DNA of 5,549 bases, from the NCBI GenBank assembly GCA_030622775.1, contig JAUXFS010000160.1, positions 1-5,549 of the forward strand. The letters run 5' to 3'. A model generated the notes under the pieces. That model searched no databases and was not told where the DNA came from. It saw only the letters and a list, made by a program, of their open reading frames with translations. Position 1 is the stretch's first letter. Each line of letters opens with the position of its first letter. This stretch comes from Rhodospirillales bacterium. GTDB lineage: Bacteria > Pseudomonadota > Alphaproteobacteria > Rhodospirillales > Defluviicoccaceae. Below, one piece after another: positions 1 to 5,549 of the stretch. Made by a program: the position numbers and the translations under genes.

Positions 1-447
1 CCGTTCGAGGCGCTGACCGGGGAGCCGGAACGATTTGTCGGCGACATCGTTCGCTTCTGCGGCCGCGAGCCGGGGCAACCGGCGGCGGTGTCGACCGGCG
101 TGGTCAACCCGAAACGGCCGCTGACCCTGCAACTCCTCACCCGCCTGTTCAATCGCTATCTAGTCCGCTCCCAGCTCTCGAACCGGGGGTTCCTGCCACA
201 GCCCAAGGCGCGCGCCGCCCTCGGACTGATGGCGCCGGTGTTCAACCTGCTCTCCCCCGGCTTTGTCGAACGCGCCCTCGACCGCAGGATCCGGCGCACG
301 ATCGATGCCGCCGTCGCCGACCGCTACGCCGAGAGCAACCGTCGCACCGCCGCCCTGATCGGCCTCGACCTCTCCGCCTTCGGCTACGACTGCGGCGGCC
401 GCTCGGCGAACGGCCGCATGCACTCGGCGGGCTCGCCGGTTTTGTAG
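1..447 (+). CDS. Probable sulfotransferase family protein, C-terminal part (5' end outside window)
   Basis: The frame is open from the first base and ends at TAG 445-447, giving 148 residues of a longer protein. The likely role is transfer of a sulfuryl group from PAPS to an acceptor that cannot be named. The family call rests on two landmarks. An N-terminal stretch of the type FEALTGEPERFVGDIVRFCG resembles the 'YEDLxxxPexxLrrllxFlG' segment that follows the core of bacterial sulfotransferase domains. Near the C-terminus, YAESNRRTAALIGLDLSAFGY resembles the common ending in which a short helix with E-S-N-R-R precedes LGLDLxxxGY. The PAPS-binding P-loop would lie upstream and cannot be checked. 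The last ~18 codons after GYD look unlike the family and overlap antisense with the 3' end of the crotonase gene. No signal peptide or membrane segment is visible in this part. The family call is fairly good; the substrate is unknown. Confidence 0.68.
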   Translation, partial: PFEALTGEPERFVGDIVRFCGREPGQPAAVSTGVVNPKRPLTLQLLTRLFNRYLVRSQLSNRGFLPQPKARAALGLMAPVFNLLSPGFVERALDRRIRRTIDAAVADRYAESNRRTAALIGLDLSAFGYDCGGRSANGRMHSAGSPVL

Positions 448-1166
448 GCGTCGACGAAATGGTCGATGCTGGCCTCGATACCGTCGGCCAGACTCAGGTG
501 CTCCCATTTCCGCAACAGCGCCTTCTGGGAGCGAACCGCCCTCGGTCCGCTGTCGAGGATATCGGCGACCCAGGTGTCGATCGTCGCGTCCAGGTCGCCG
601 GGACCGCACAGGCGTTGCAGGAAGCCCATCGCCAGGGCCTCTTGCGCCGAGGCGTTGACGCCGGTCAGCAGCAGTTCCCGGGTCTTGCCCCAACCGATCA
701 GCCCGGGAAGAAGCATCGCCTCGATCACCGAGGGAATGCCGACTTTGACCTCCGGCATGCCGATCACCACGCTGGTGTCGCCGGCGCGGAAATCACAGGC
801 GGCGGCGATCTCCATGCCGGCGCCGGTGCAATGGCCGCGCAGCCGGCCGATGACCGGAACCGGCAAACCGCGCAGGGCGTCGATCGCCCGATGCAGCCCG
901 GTGATGAACGCCCGCGCGGACTCGGGGTCGAGGCCGGCAAGCACTCGGATATCGGCGCCGGCGGCGAACGCCTTGTCGCCGGCGCCGCCGAGCACGACGA
1001 CGCGAAGATCGTCATCGCGTGCCAGGTTCTCGCAGACCCGCCGGAGCTCGCCCACCACTCCGGGGCTGATCGCGTTTCGCTTGCGCTCGTTGCTCAGCAC
1101 GATCCGCCCGATACGGCCGCTTCGGGTGTCTTCCAATTCGACGGTTACGTGTCCGCTGTCATCCAT
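384..1166 (-). CDS. Enoyl-CoA hydratase/isomerase (crotonase) family protein
   Basis: A complete 260-residue protein, normal length for a single-domain crotonase; these enzymes act in the cytoplasm on acyl-CoA thioesters, usually in fatty-acid or amino-acid breakdown. Landmarks in order: VVVLGGAGDKAFAAGADI (about residues 56-73), the first oxyanion-hole segment; GHCTGAGMEIAAACDFR (111-127), the second; then GMPEVKVGIPS (136-146). The two glutamates used by true hydratases (E144 and E164 in rat mitochondrial enoyl-CoA hydratase) match E119 and E139, with the same 20-residue spacing, so hydratase activity is plausible. The usual second oxyanion glycine is alanine (A116), which should still offer its backbone NH. 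The ATG at 1164-1166 is chosen because GGGAGGG lies 4 bases upstream on this strand. A GTG at 1236-1238 would add 24 residues but lacks a ribosome site and family similarity. The gene stands alone, divergent from the protease unit. Exact substrate is unknown. Confidence 0.9.
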   Translation of the reverse strand: MDDSGHVTVELEDTRSGRIGRIVLSNERKRNAISPGVVGELRRVCENLARDDDLRVVVLGGAGDKAFAAGADIRVLAGLDPESARAFITGLHRAIDALRGLPVPVIGRLRGHCTGAGMEIAAACDFRAGDTSVVIGMPEVKVGIPSVIEAMLLPGLIGWGKTRELLLTGVNASAQEALAMGFLQRLCGPGDLDATIDTWVADILDSGPRAVRSQKALLRKWEHLSLADGIEASIDHFVDAYKTGEPAECMRPFAERPPQS

Positions 1167-1170
1167 TCCG

Positions 1171-1177
1171 CCCTCCC
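1171..1177 (-). promoter_or_regulatory. Ribosome binding site of the crotonase gene
   Basis: Read on the minus strand, GGGAGGG is followed by CGGA and then ATG at 1166-1164. This placement decides the start: the upstream in-frame GTG at 1238 has no comparable site. Confidence 0.75.
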
Positions 1178-1400
1178 AATCGTCAACAGGCCCTAGCTCG
1201 CCGCGATCGCCGGGTCGTCCCCTCGACGGCATCTTCACCGAAATTCCGGCCTGCGAGGGCCGCCGCCCATCCGCGCGACGCCATGACTTCCAGCGCGCAC
1301 CGATCAGCCGAGAACCATGCCGATGACCCGCGGCTGACGCGTGCGCTCTCCGCGGCAGCGGACGATAAACAGCTTGGCGCGCCGATTTTAATGACCATAT

Positions 1401-1445
1401 GCTTGTTTATGGGGTGCTTGTTTATGGGGTGCTTGTTTATGGGGT
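1401..1445. repeat. Three perfect tandem copies of a 15-bp unit
   Basis: The unit GCTTGTTTATGGGGT occurs head to tail at 1401-1415, 1416-1430 and 1431-1445, and GC at 1446-1447 begins a fourth copy. The copies are identical, and the array ends 91 bp before the ATG of the small gene, inside the only AT-rich non-coding stretch. The period is divisible by three, so any frame through it stays open and would encode a five-residue repeat, but no start with a ribosome site leads into it. It may be a set of direct-repeat binding sites or a slippage-prone simple repeat. Confidence 0.9.
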
Positions 1446-1509
1446 GCCAAACTGGGAACTCCAAATGGGAGGCTGAGGTTTTCCACGACATAAAACACCG
1501 TAAATCCCC

Positions 1510-1527
1510 AGGAGGTTAGAACGGAGG
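1510..1527 (+). promoter_or_regulatory. Tandem Shine-Dalgarno-like sites upstream of the small gene
   Basis: Two purine-rich matches occur: AGGAGG at 1510-1515 and GGAGG at 1523-1527. The second is 9 bases from ATG 1537-1539 and is the likely working site. The first is 21 bases from the ATG, and no ATG, GTG or TTG lies at a useful distance from it, so it may be a standby ribosome site or a relic. Confidence 0.6.
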
Positions 1528-1536
1528 GTATCGGCC

Positions 1537-1866
1537 ATGCCAGGACCTGAATCCGTATCTCTTTTCGGAATTTACGACATTGACGCCCTCCTCACCGGCT
1601 ATCGGTGGGATACCAACAGTCTGACATTCAGCTTTCCGGAGAACGGTATCTGGTACGTCGAAGAACAATTCTTCGATCTCGCGAGTGCCGAGCAACTGGC
1701 TGTCTTCGCGGCCACCGCGCTTATCCTGGGCCCGGTCGCCGCAATCACCGAACATGCCGTCTCGGTGGCGGTTGTCGCCATCGTCGCGTTGAACGGCTTC
1801 CAGGAGTTTGATGACGCGCGGAAGATTTTGACGCGCGGTGCTCTCGATCAGTTCGCTCACCTTTAG
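1537..1866 (+). CDS. Small protein paralogous to the N-terminal region of the adjacent M10 protease
   Basis: A 109-residue protein with a well-placed ribosome site. Residues 1-20 resemble the protease start (M-GPE-V, then ID-LLT). Residues 23-106 align with protease residues 31-114 over 84 positions with only compensating one-residue shifts; about half are identical by eye, including RWDT, SLTFSFP, WYVE, QFFD, LGP and VALNGF. The motif DALLTGYRWD followed by LTFSFP is the usual N-terminal signature of alphaproteobacterial serralysin-type proteases, and this copy lacks the 8-residue insertion seen in its neighbour. It stops just after the conserved DQF, so it has no zinc motif, Met-turn or RTX repeats and cannot be a protease. 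Residues 53-71 and 74-88 are two hydrophobic runs split by T-E-H, possibly a helical hairpin. Base composition is less GC-rich than the neighbours. It lies 44 bp before the protease and is probably co-transcribed. It could be a diverged truncated duplicate or an independent partner protein; no function is assigned. Confidence 0.75.
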   Translation: MPGPESVSLFGIYDIDALLTGYRWDTNSLTFSFPENGIWYVEEQFFDLASAEQLAVFAATALILGPVAAITEHAVSVAVVAIVALNGFQEFDDARKILTRGALDQFAHL

Positions 1867-1897
1867 GAGGCAGTATTCCTTTCCATTGATAACATTC

Positions 1898-1902
1898 GAG
1901 GG
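1898..1902 (+). promoter_or_regulatory. Ribosome binding site of the M10 protease gene
   Basis: GAGGG at 1898-1902 stands 8 bases before ATG 1911-1913. A second, stronger match, AGGAGG at 1865-1870, overlaps the stop codon of the small gene but is 40 bases from the ATG, too far to serve it directly. The 44-bp gap holds no hairpin, consistent with one transcript. Confidence 0.65.
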
Positions 1903-1910
1903 TGAATAAG

Positions 1911-4900
1911 ATGGCTGGCCCAGAAAAGGTACCCGTAACTGGCGACAACACGATCGATTCTCTTCTGACCGTTGATGAAGATACCGGAGACTTCGCGTGG
2001 AGGTGGGACACCACGTCTCTCACCTTCAGTTTTCCGGACAGCGGTTTCTGGTACGTCGAACAGCAGTTCTTCGACATCGCCAACGCCGCGCAACTCGCCG
2101 GTTTTGCCCTCGCCACCCTTGGTGGCCTCGGCCCGATCGCCGCGATCGCGCTGTTCCTCGACGACATTGTCGTTGCGTCGGTCGCGCTCAACGGGTTCGA
2201 CGAATTCAACGGCGCGCAGAAGGATTCCGCGCGCTTCGCGATGGACCAATACGAGGCCGTCAGCGGCCTGACCCTCACCGAGAGCGACGAGGGCCTCTTC
2301 GACCACGAGGACATCCGATTCGCCGAGACCGCGACGGTGACGGAGGAGGCTCCGGCTTTCGGCATTCCGCCACTCGGCCGGGTCGAGCTTCTGCTGGGCG
2401 AAGGTATTCTTGGCGACACGTGGTACCTCAACGATGGCACCTTCAGCAATCCTCAGCCCGGCACCTTCGCCGACTGGACGATCATGCACGAGGCCGGCCA
2501 CACGCTCGGCCTCAAGCACAGCCACGAGACGGGTCTGTTCGGCGGGGGGGTCCCCGAGTGGCTGGAATCGTTCCTGACAGACGTCAGCGGTCCCATCCTC
2601 ACCGACGCGCCCGACACGCTCGAGTTCACGGTGATGACCTACAACGGAATTCCCGAGACGTTCGGCCATCCGCAGACCCTGATGATGCTGGACATCCAGG
2701 CGATCCAGTATCTCTACGGCGCCAATTTCAACCATAACGCCGGCGACACGACCTACAGTTGGGACCCCGGCATCGGCACCATGTCGATCGACGGCTCACC
2801 GCAGAGGACCCCGGGCGCGAATCGGGTGTTCATGACGATCTGGGACGGTAACGGAACCGACACCTACGACCTGTCGGACTATACGACCGCGGTGAACGTC
2901 AACCTGCTCCCGGGCGAGTGGACGACGACGGCGGCCGCCCAGCTCGCCCAAATCGACGGATCTCCAGTACGCGGCAATGTCGCCAACGCGCTTCTTTTCA
3001 ACGGTGATGCGCGGTCCCTGATCGAGAACGCGATCGGGGGGTCCGGCGGCGACACGTTGTCCGGGAATGCGGCCGACAACCAGCTCGACGGCGGCGCCGG
3101 CAACGACAGCCTGACCGGACTGGCGGGCAACGACACCCTGAATGGCGGAGCGGATAACGATACGCTCGACGGCGGCGACGACAACGATTCGTTGATCGGT
3201 GGGTCCGGAAGCGACTCGATCCTTGGCGGTTCCGGCAACGACAACATTGACGGAGGTTCGAACGACGACACGCTCGACGGCGGCGACGGCAACGACACGA
3301 TAACCGGCGGCTCCGGTGACGACGTCATCACGGGAGGAGCCAATGACGACGACCTGTCGGGCGATGCGGGCGCCGACGACATCGACGGCGGATCCGGCAA
3401 CGACGACATTGATGGCGGAACCGAGAACGACACGCTTTCCGGCGGCGAGGGCGCGGACACCATCGCGGGCGGCGACGGCGACGACGTGATCGACGGCGGC
3501 GACGGCGCGGGTGTCCTCACCGGCGGCACCGGGAGTGACAGCATCACCGGCGGAGCGCAGGCGGATGACATCGCGGCAGGGGCTGGTCAGGACACCGTCA
3601 ACGCGGGCGGCGGCAACGACACGATCCTCGGTGGCAGCGAAGACGACACGATCCGGGGGGATGCGGGCGCCGATCTGATCCTTGGCGAGGCCGGAGACGA
3701 CTTCATCGAAGGCGGCAGCGAAAGCGACACCGTCTTCGGTGGCGGAGACGACGATTTCATCATTGGTGGCGCCGGAGACGACAGCCTCGAAGGCGAGCTT
3801 GGTGACGACTTGATCGATGGCTCCGAAGGGAGCGATACGATCGACGGCGGCGGCGGCAACGACACCCTCGCAGGCCTCGCCGGTGCCGATTTCATCGTTG
3901 GCGGATTCGGAAACGACTCCATCGACGGTTGGGGCGAAGACGACACGATCACCGGTGACGCCGGCCTCGACACGATCTCCGGAGGGGCCGGCAACGACGA
4001 TATCGATGCCGGGTCCGGCGACGACGAGGTCGATGCCGGCACGGGCGACGACACGGTCGCAGGCGGTGACGGAGCCGATACGCTCGAAGGCGGCGCCGGA
4101 AATGACAGCATAGCCGCCGGCGGCGACAACGACACGGTTACGGGAAGCGCCGGCAACGACACCCTCCACGGTGACGACGGAGAAGACACCCTCGACGGCG
4201 GTATCGGTGAGGACGTCATCCGTGGCGGCGGCGACAACGACCTTCTGATCGGCGATGCCGGCGATGACACCCTGGACGGCGAACTGGGCGACGGCGACAC
4301 GGTCGACTACAGCCAATCTCCGGCCGCCGTCGACGTCAGCCTCGAGGACGGGACCGCCGAGGACGGTTTCGGCACAACCGATACGCTGAGCAACATCGAG
4401 AACGTCATCGGTTCGGCGTTCGACGACTCGATCGTCGGCGACGGTGTCGCCAACACTCTGATGGGCGGTGGGGGAGACGACACCATCGAGGCCCGCGGTG
4501 GCGACGACGAATTGTTCGGCGAGGACGGCGACGATGTGTTGCGCGGCGAGGACGGGGACGACCGCCTGATCGGCGGCAAGGGCGCGGATACCCTCGACGG
4601 CGGTCCCGGCTTCGACATAGCGTCGTTCTTCACCGGCGACGGACCGATCTATATCGAGTTGAAAAACAACGGCAAGGTGATTACCAAGGGCGAGAACGGC
4701 GAAGGTGAGGGCTCCGACGCCGACGGCGACATCTTCATCAGCATCGAGGGTTTCGAAGGCACGCCGTTCGACGACACGATGATCGGCAACAAGCACGATA
4801 ACTTCTTCTTGGGCAACGCCGGTGACGATCTGCTCATCGGCCGCGCTGGCTCCGACACCCTCGGCGGAGACGCCGACGCCGACACTATCGACGGCGGCGA

Positions 4901-5549
4901 TGGCGCGGACTCGATTGTCGGCGGCGACGGTGACGACCTGATCCTCGTGCGCCCGTCCGACGCGACCTTCGATACCATCGCCGGCGGCAGCGGTTCCGAC
5001 ACGGTGCGCGCCGATGGAACCGACCACGTGACACTCGACCACTTCGATTCGACCACCAACGGCATCGAACACTTCGACGGCGCGGGCAAGGGCATCCTCG
5101 GCACCTCTGACGCCAACCTGCTGGACTTCTCGCAGACCGAGCTGCACGAGGTCGCTTTCATCGACGGCCGCGGCGGCGACGATACCCTCCGCGGTTCGTT
5201 CACCGACGATGTCCTGTCGGGCGGCCGCGGCGACGACGAGGTCTCCGGCGGCGGCGGCGACGACACCATCCTGGTCCGCGAGAACGAGGCAGTCGGCGAC
5301 ACCATCGACGGCGGCCTCGGGCACGACACCGTGCTCGTCACCGACGGCGGGGCGGTCACCCTGCACGCCTTCGGTCCGGCCGCCAGCATCGAGGTATGGG
5401 ATGGCGCGCAACGAGGGATCCAGGGAACCGGCGGAGACGACGACCTCGACTTCTCGGCGACGTTACTCGTCAACGTCCCGCAGATCGACGGCCGTGACGG
5501 CGACGACACCATCGGCGGATCGGACTTCAACGACGACAGCATCCTCGGC
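1911..5549 (+). CDS. Giant RTX serralysin-type (M10B) zinc metalloprotease, 3' end outside window
   Basis: At least 1213 residues; ordinary serralysins have about 470-500. No signal peptide is present, as expected for a protein exported directly to the outside by a type I system using a C-terminal signal, which is not seen here. The N-terminal family motif RWDT..SLTFSFP is at 31-42. A hydrophobic segment not usual in the family is at about 60-96. The metzincin zinc site HEAGHTLGLKH is at 193-203 (ligands H193, H197, H203; catalytic E194). The Met-turn VMTYN carries M242, and Y244 matches the serralysin tyrosine ligand. Next come MMLDIQAIQYLYG (about 255-267) and the linker to the calcium-binding roll. 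From residue 376 there are roughly 45 RTX nonapeptides of the GGxGxDx(L/I)x type, then further RTX blocks separated by non-RTX modules. All catalytic residues are intact, so it should be an active calcium-dependent secreted or surface-held protease. The target is unknown. Confidence 0.93.
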   Translation, partial: MAGPEKVPVTGDNTIDSLLTVDEDTGDFAWRWDTTSLTFSFPDSGFWYVEQQFFDIANAAQLAGFALATLGGLGPIAAIALFLDDIVVASVALNGFDEFNGAQKDSARFAMDQYEAVSGLTLTESDEGLFDHEDIRFAETATVTEEAPAFGIPPLGRVELLLGEGILGDTWYLNDGTFSNPQPGTFADWTIMHEAGHTLGLKHSHETGLFGGGVPEWLESFLTDVSGPILTDAPDTLEFTVMTYNGIPETFGHPQTLMMLDIQAIQYLYGANFNHNAGDTTYSWDPGIGTMSIDGSPQRTPGANRVFMTIWDGNGTDTYDLSDYTTAVNVNLLPGEWTTTAAAQLAQIDGSPVRGNVANALLFNGDARSLIENAIGGSGGDTLSGNAADNQLDGGAGNDSLTGLAGNDTLNGGADNDTLDGGDDNDSLIGGSGSDSILGGSGNDNIDGGSNDDTLDGGDGNDTITGGSGDDVITGGANDDDLSGDAGADDIDGGSGNDDIDGGTENDTLSGGEGADTIAGGDGDDVIDGGDGAGVLTGGTGSDSITGGAQADDIAAGAGQDTVNAGGGNDTILGGSEDDTIRGDAGADLILGEAGDDFIEGGSESDTVFGGGDDDFIIGGAGDDSLEGELGDDLIDGSEGSDTIDGGGGNDTLAGLAGADFIVGGFGNDSIDGWGEDDTITGDAGLDTISGGAGNDDIDAGSGDDEVDAGTGDDTVAGGDGADTLEGGAGNDSIAAGGDNDTVTGSAGNDTLHGDDGEDTLDGGIGEDVIRGGGDNDLLIGDAGDDTLDGELGDGDTVDYSQSPAAVDVSLEDGTAEDGFGTTDTLSNIENVIGSAFDDSIVGDGVANTLMGGGGDDTIEARGGDDELFGEDGDDVLRGEDGDDRLIGGKGADTLDGGPGFDIASFFTGDGPIYIELKNNGKVITKGENGEGEGSDADGDIFISIEGFEGTPFDDTMIGNKHDNFFLGNAGDDLLIGRAGSDTLGGDADADTIDGGDGADSIVGGDGDDLILVRPSDATFDTIAGGSGSDTVRADGTDHVTLDHFDSTTNGIEHFDGAGKGILGTSDANLLDFSQTELHEVAFIDGRGGDDTLRGSFTDDVLSGGRGDDEVSGGGGDDTILVRENEAVGDTIDGGLGHDTVLVTDGGAVTLHAFGPAASIEVWDGAQRGIQGTGGDDDLDFSATLLVNVPQIDGRDGDDTIGGSDFNDDSILG
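2487..2519 (+). other. Zinc-binding catalytic motif HExxHxxGxxH of the protease
   Basis: These eleven codons read HEAGHTLGLKH, the complete metzincin signature with three histidine ligands and the general-base glutamate. The two codons after it add S and H, close to the GLKHPH ending common in alphaproteobacterial M10 proteases. The matching methionine turn with its tyrosine is encoded at 2631-2645. Confidence 0.95.
3036..4295 (+). repeat. Main RTX nonapeptide array
   Basis: About 420 residues (protein 376-795) follow a 9-residue, 27-base period of the form GGxGNDTLx with G-G and D in register. This is the calcium-binding parallel beta-roll that folds once the protein reaches the calcium-rich outside. 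Roughly 45 units run without a break, against about six in classical serralysins. Units vary in the x positions and codon choice, so the array looks old rather than freshly expanded. Several units are imperfect, for example one where the aspartate position reads AGV at about 3505-3520. Confidence 0.9.
4302..4427 (+). other. Non-RTX module 1 inside the protease (VDYS...SNIENVIGS type)
   Basis: The protein leaves the RTX period for about 42 residues: it starts VDYSQSPAAVDVSLEDG and ends DTLSNIENVIGSAFDD. This matches a linker module often seen between RTX blocks of large exported proteins, in which a short beta segment with alternating valines is followed by a D-TLS-IENV-GS motif. It returns directly to a nonapeptide block at 4428-4610. 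Confidence 0.75.
4428..4610 (+). repeat. Second RTX nonapeptide block
   Basis: About six nonapeptides, including GGGGDDTIE, GGDDELFGE, DGDDVLRGE, DGDDRLIGG and KGADTLDGG, lie between two non-RTX modules. They are richer in acidic and basic residues at the x positions than the main array. Confidence 0.85.
4611..4778 (+). other. Non-RTX module 2 inside the protease
   Basis: About 56 residues from FDIASFFTGDGPIYIEL to ISIEGFEGTPFDDT. The layout parallels module 1: a D-x-A/Y-S strand, an alternating hydrophobic strand, a Gly/Asp/Glu-rich loop, then a SIE...G..FDDT ending. It is therefore a diverged second copy with a longer, lysine- and glutamate-containing loop. Confidence 0.65.
4779..4931 (+). 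repeat. Third RTX nonapeptide block
   Basis: About five nonapeptides, among them NAGDDLLIG, RAGSDTLGG, DADADTIDG and GDGADSIVG. The block leads without a gap into the first of two long repeated modules. Confidence 0.85.
4932..5549 (+). repeat. Two tandem ~109-residue modules (second cut by window end)
   Basis: Module A covers 4932-5258 (109 residues) and module B starts at 5259 and runs past the end (97 residues seen). Both open with DD-ILVR, then DTI-GG-G-DTV at the same offsets; 16 of the first 25 positions are identical. Both continue with VTL-x-x-F, IE-x-x-DGA, GI-GT, LDFS and IDGR-GDDT, with a single one-residue gap near the middle. Each module combines a beta segment, a short RTX stretch and an LDFS strand. 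More copies may follow outside the window. Confidence 0.8.

Larger units (their letters stand above)
1167..1536. other. Intergenic region between the divergent crotonase and small-protein/protease units
   Basis: About 370 bp with no convincing gene. The half next to the crotonase gene (to about 1380) is GC-rich like its surroundings. From about 1383 to 1510 it becomes clearly AT-richer and holds the 15-bp triplicate repeat. Both divergent transcription units should have their promoters here. The best -10-like match on the plus strand is TTTAAT at 1387-1392, which would place transcription start just before the repeats, but no good -35 lies at 16-18 bp from it. CATAAA at 1489-1494 is another weak candidate. 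The same AT-rich spot reads TAAAAT on the minus strand. No factor-independent terminator is visible. Confidence 0.5.

Noticed and set aside
395..417. A 7-bp GC hairpin as a bidirectional terminator between the convergent genes.
   Set aside because: No T-run follows on either strand and it lies inside both reading frames before their stops, so it may simply reflect GC-rich coding sequence.
1167..1238. A 24-residue N-terminal extension of the crotonase from GTG 1238.
   Set aside because: The extension is Gly/Arg-rich, unlike the family, and lacks a ribosome site, while the internal ATG at 1166 has an excellent one.
459..1326. Long plus-strand frames opposite the crotonase gene (459-1196 and 466-1326).
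   Set aside because: They are antisense shadows of a gene with all crotonase motifs, and their translations are Arg/Ser/Pro-rich with no family features.
1401..1445. The 15-bp repeat as a CRISPR array or plasmid iterons.
   Set aside because: There are no spacers, the unit is too short for CRISPR, and no replication gene or origin feature is nearby.
1283..1519. A 78-codon plus-strand frame through the 15-bp repeats, and a 102-codon minus-strand frame at 1183-1491.
   Set aside because: Neither start has a convincing ribosome site, the proteins resemble nothing recognisable, and the 15-bp period keeps all frames open by its nature. The minus frame also runs into the leader of the crotonase gene.
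2796..5411. An 871-codon open frame on the minus strand across the RTX region, with further long ones at 2879-3571, 3587-4300 and 4649-5542.
   Set aside because: They mirror the Gly-Asp nonapeptide codons (GGC, GAC, GGN), whose complements rarely give stops in GC-rich DNA. The translations are monotonous Val/Ala/Asp or Ser/Pro repeats with no independent domain, and the plus strand encodes a clear protease.

Overview
The window looks like a chromosomal segment of a high-GC Gram-negative bacterium, most likely a member of the Pseudomonadota and probably an alphaproteobacterium. This is inferred from the strong G/C third-position codon bias, good Shine-Dalgarno sites and the family types present (a sulfotransferase, a crotonase and a very large RTX serralysin-like protease). 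No rRNA, tRNA, CRISPR array or transposase is visible.

Layout: (1) 1-447, + strand, the 3' end of a probable sulfotransferase gene whose start lies outside the window. (2) 384-1166, - strand, a complete enoyl-CoA hydratase/isomerase (crotonase) gene. It is convergent with the sulfotransferase gene, and their 3' ends overlap by 64 bp. (3) 1167-1536, a roughly 370-bp non-coding region with an AT-richer part that carries three perfect head-to-tail copies of a 15-bp unit. It lies between two divergent transcription units. (4) 1537-1866, + strand, a small 109-codon gene. (5) 1911-5549, + strand, the first 1213 codons of a giant M10B (serralysin-type) zinc metalloprotease with a very long RTX calcium-binding region. 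It is still open at the window end.

The most interesting relationship is between the last two genes. The small protein is a paralogue of only the first ~114 residues of the protease. It stops before the zinc site and shares with the protease an unusual hydrophobic, hairpin-like segment where ordinary serralysins have a short loop. Many codon differences between the two are synonymous while the protein motifs are kept, which argues for a retained gene rather than fresh debris. The two genes are 44 bp apart with no visible terminator and probably form one transcription unit. The protease has no N-terminal signal peptide, as expected for a substrate of a type I (ABC/MFP/TolC-like) secretion system. 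The secretion signal and any transporter genes would lie beyond the window.

The sulfotransferase and crotonase genes show no evident functional link to the protease. Many long open frames antisense to the RTX region are by-products of its Gly-Asp-rich, GC-rich periodic codons.
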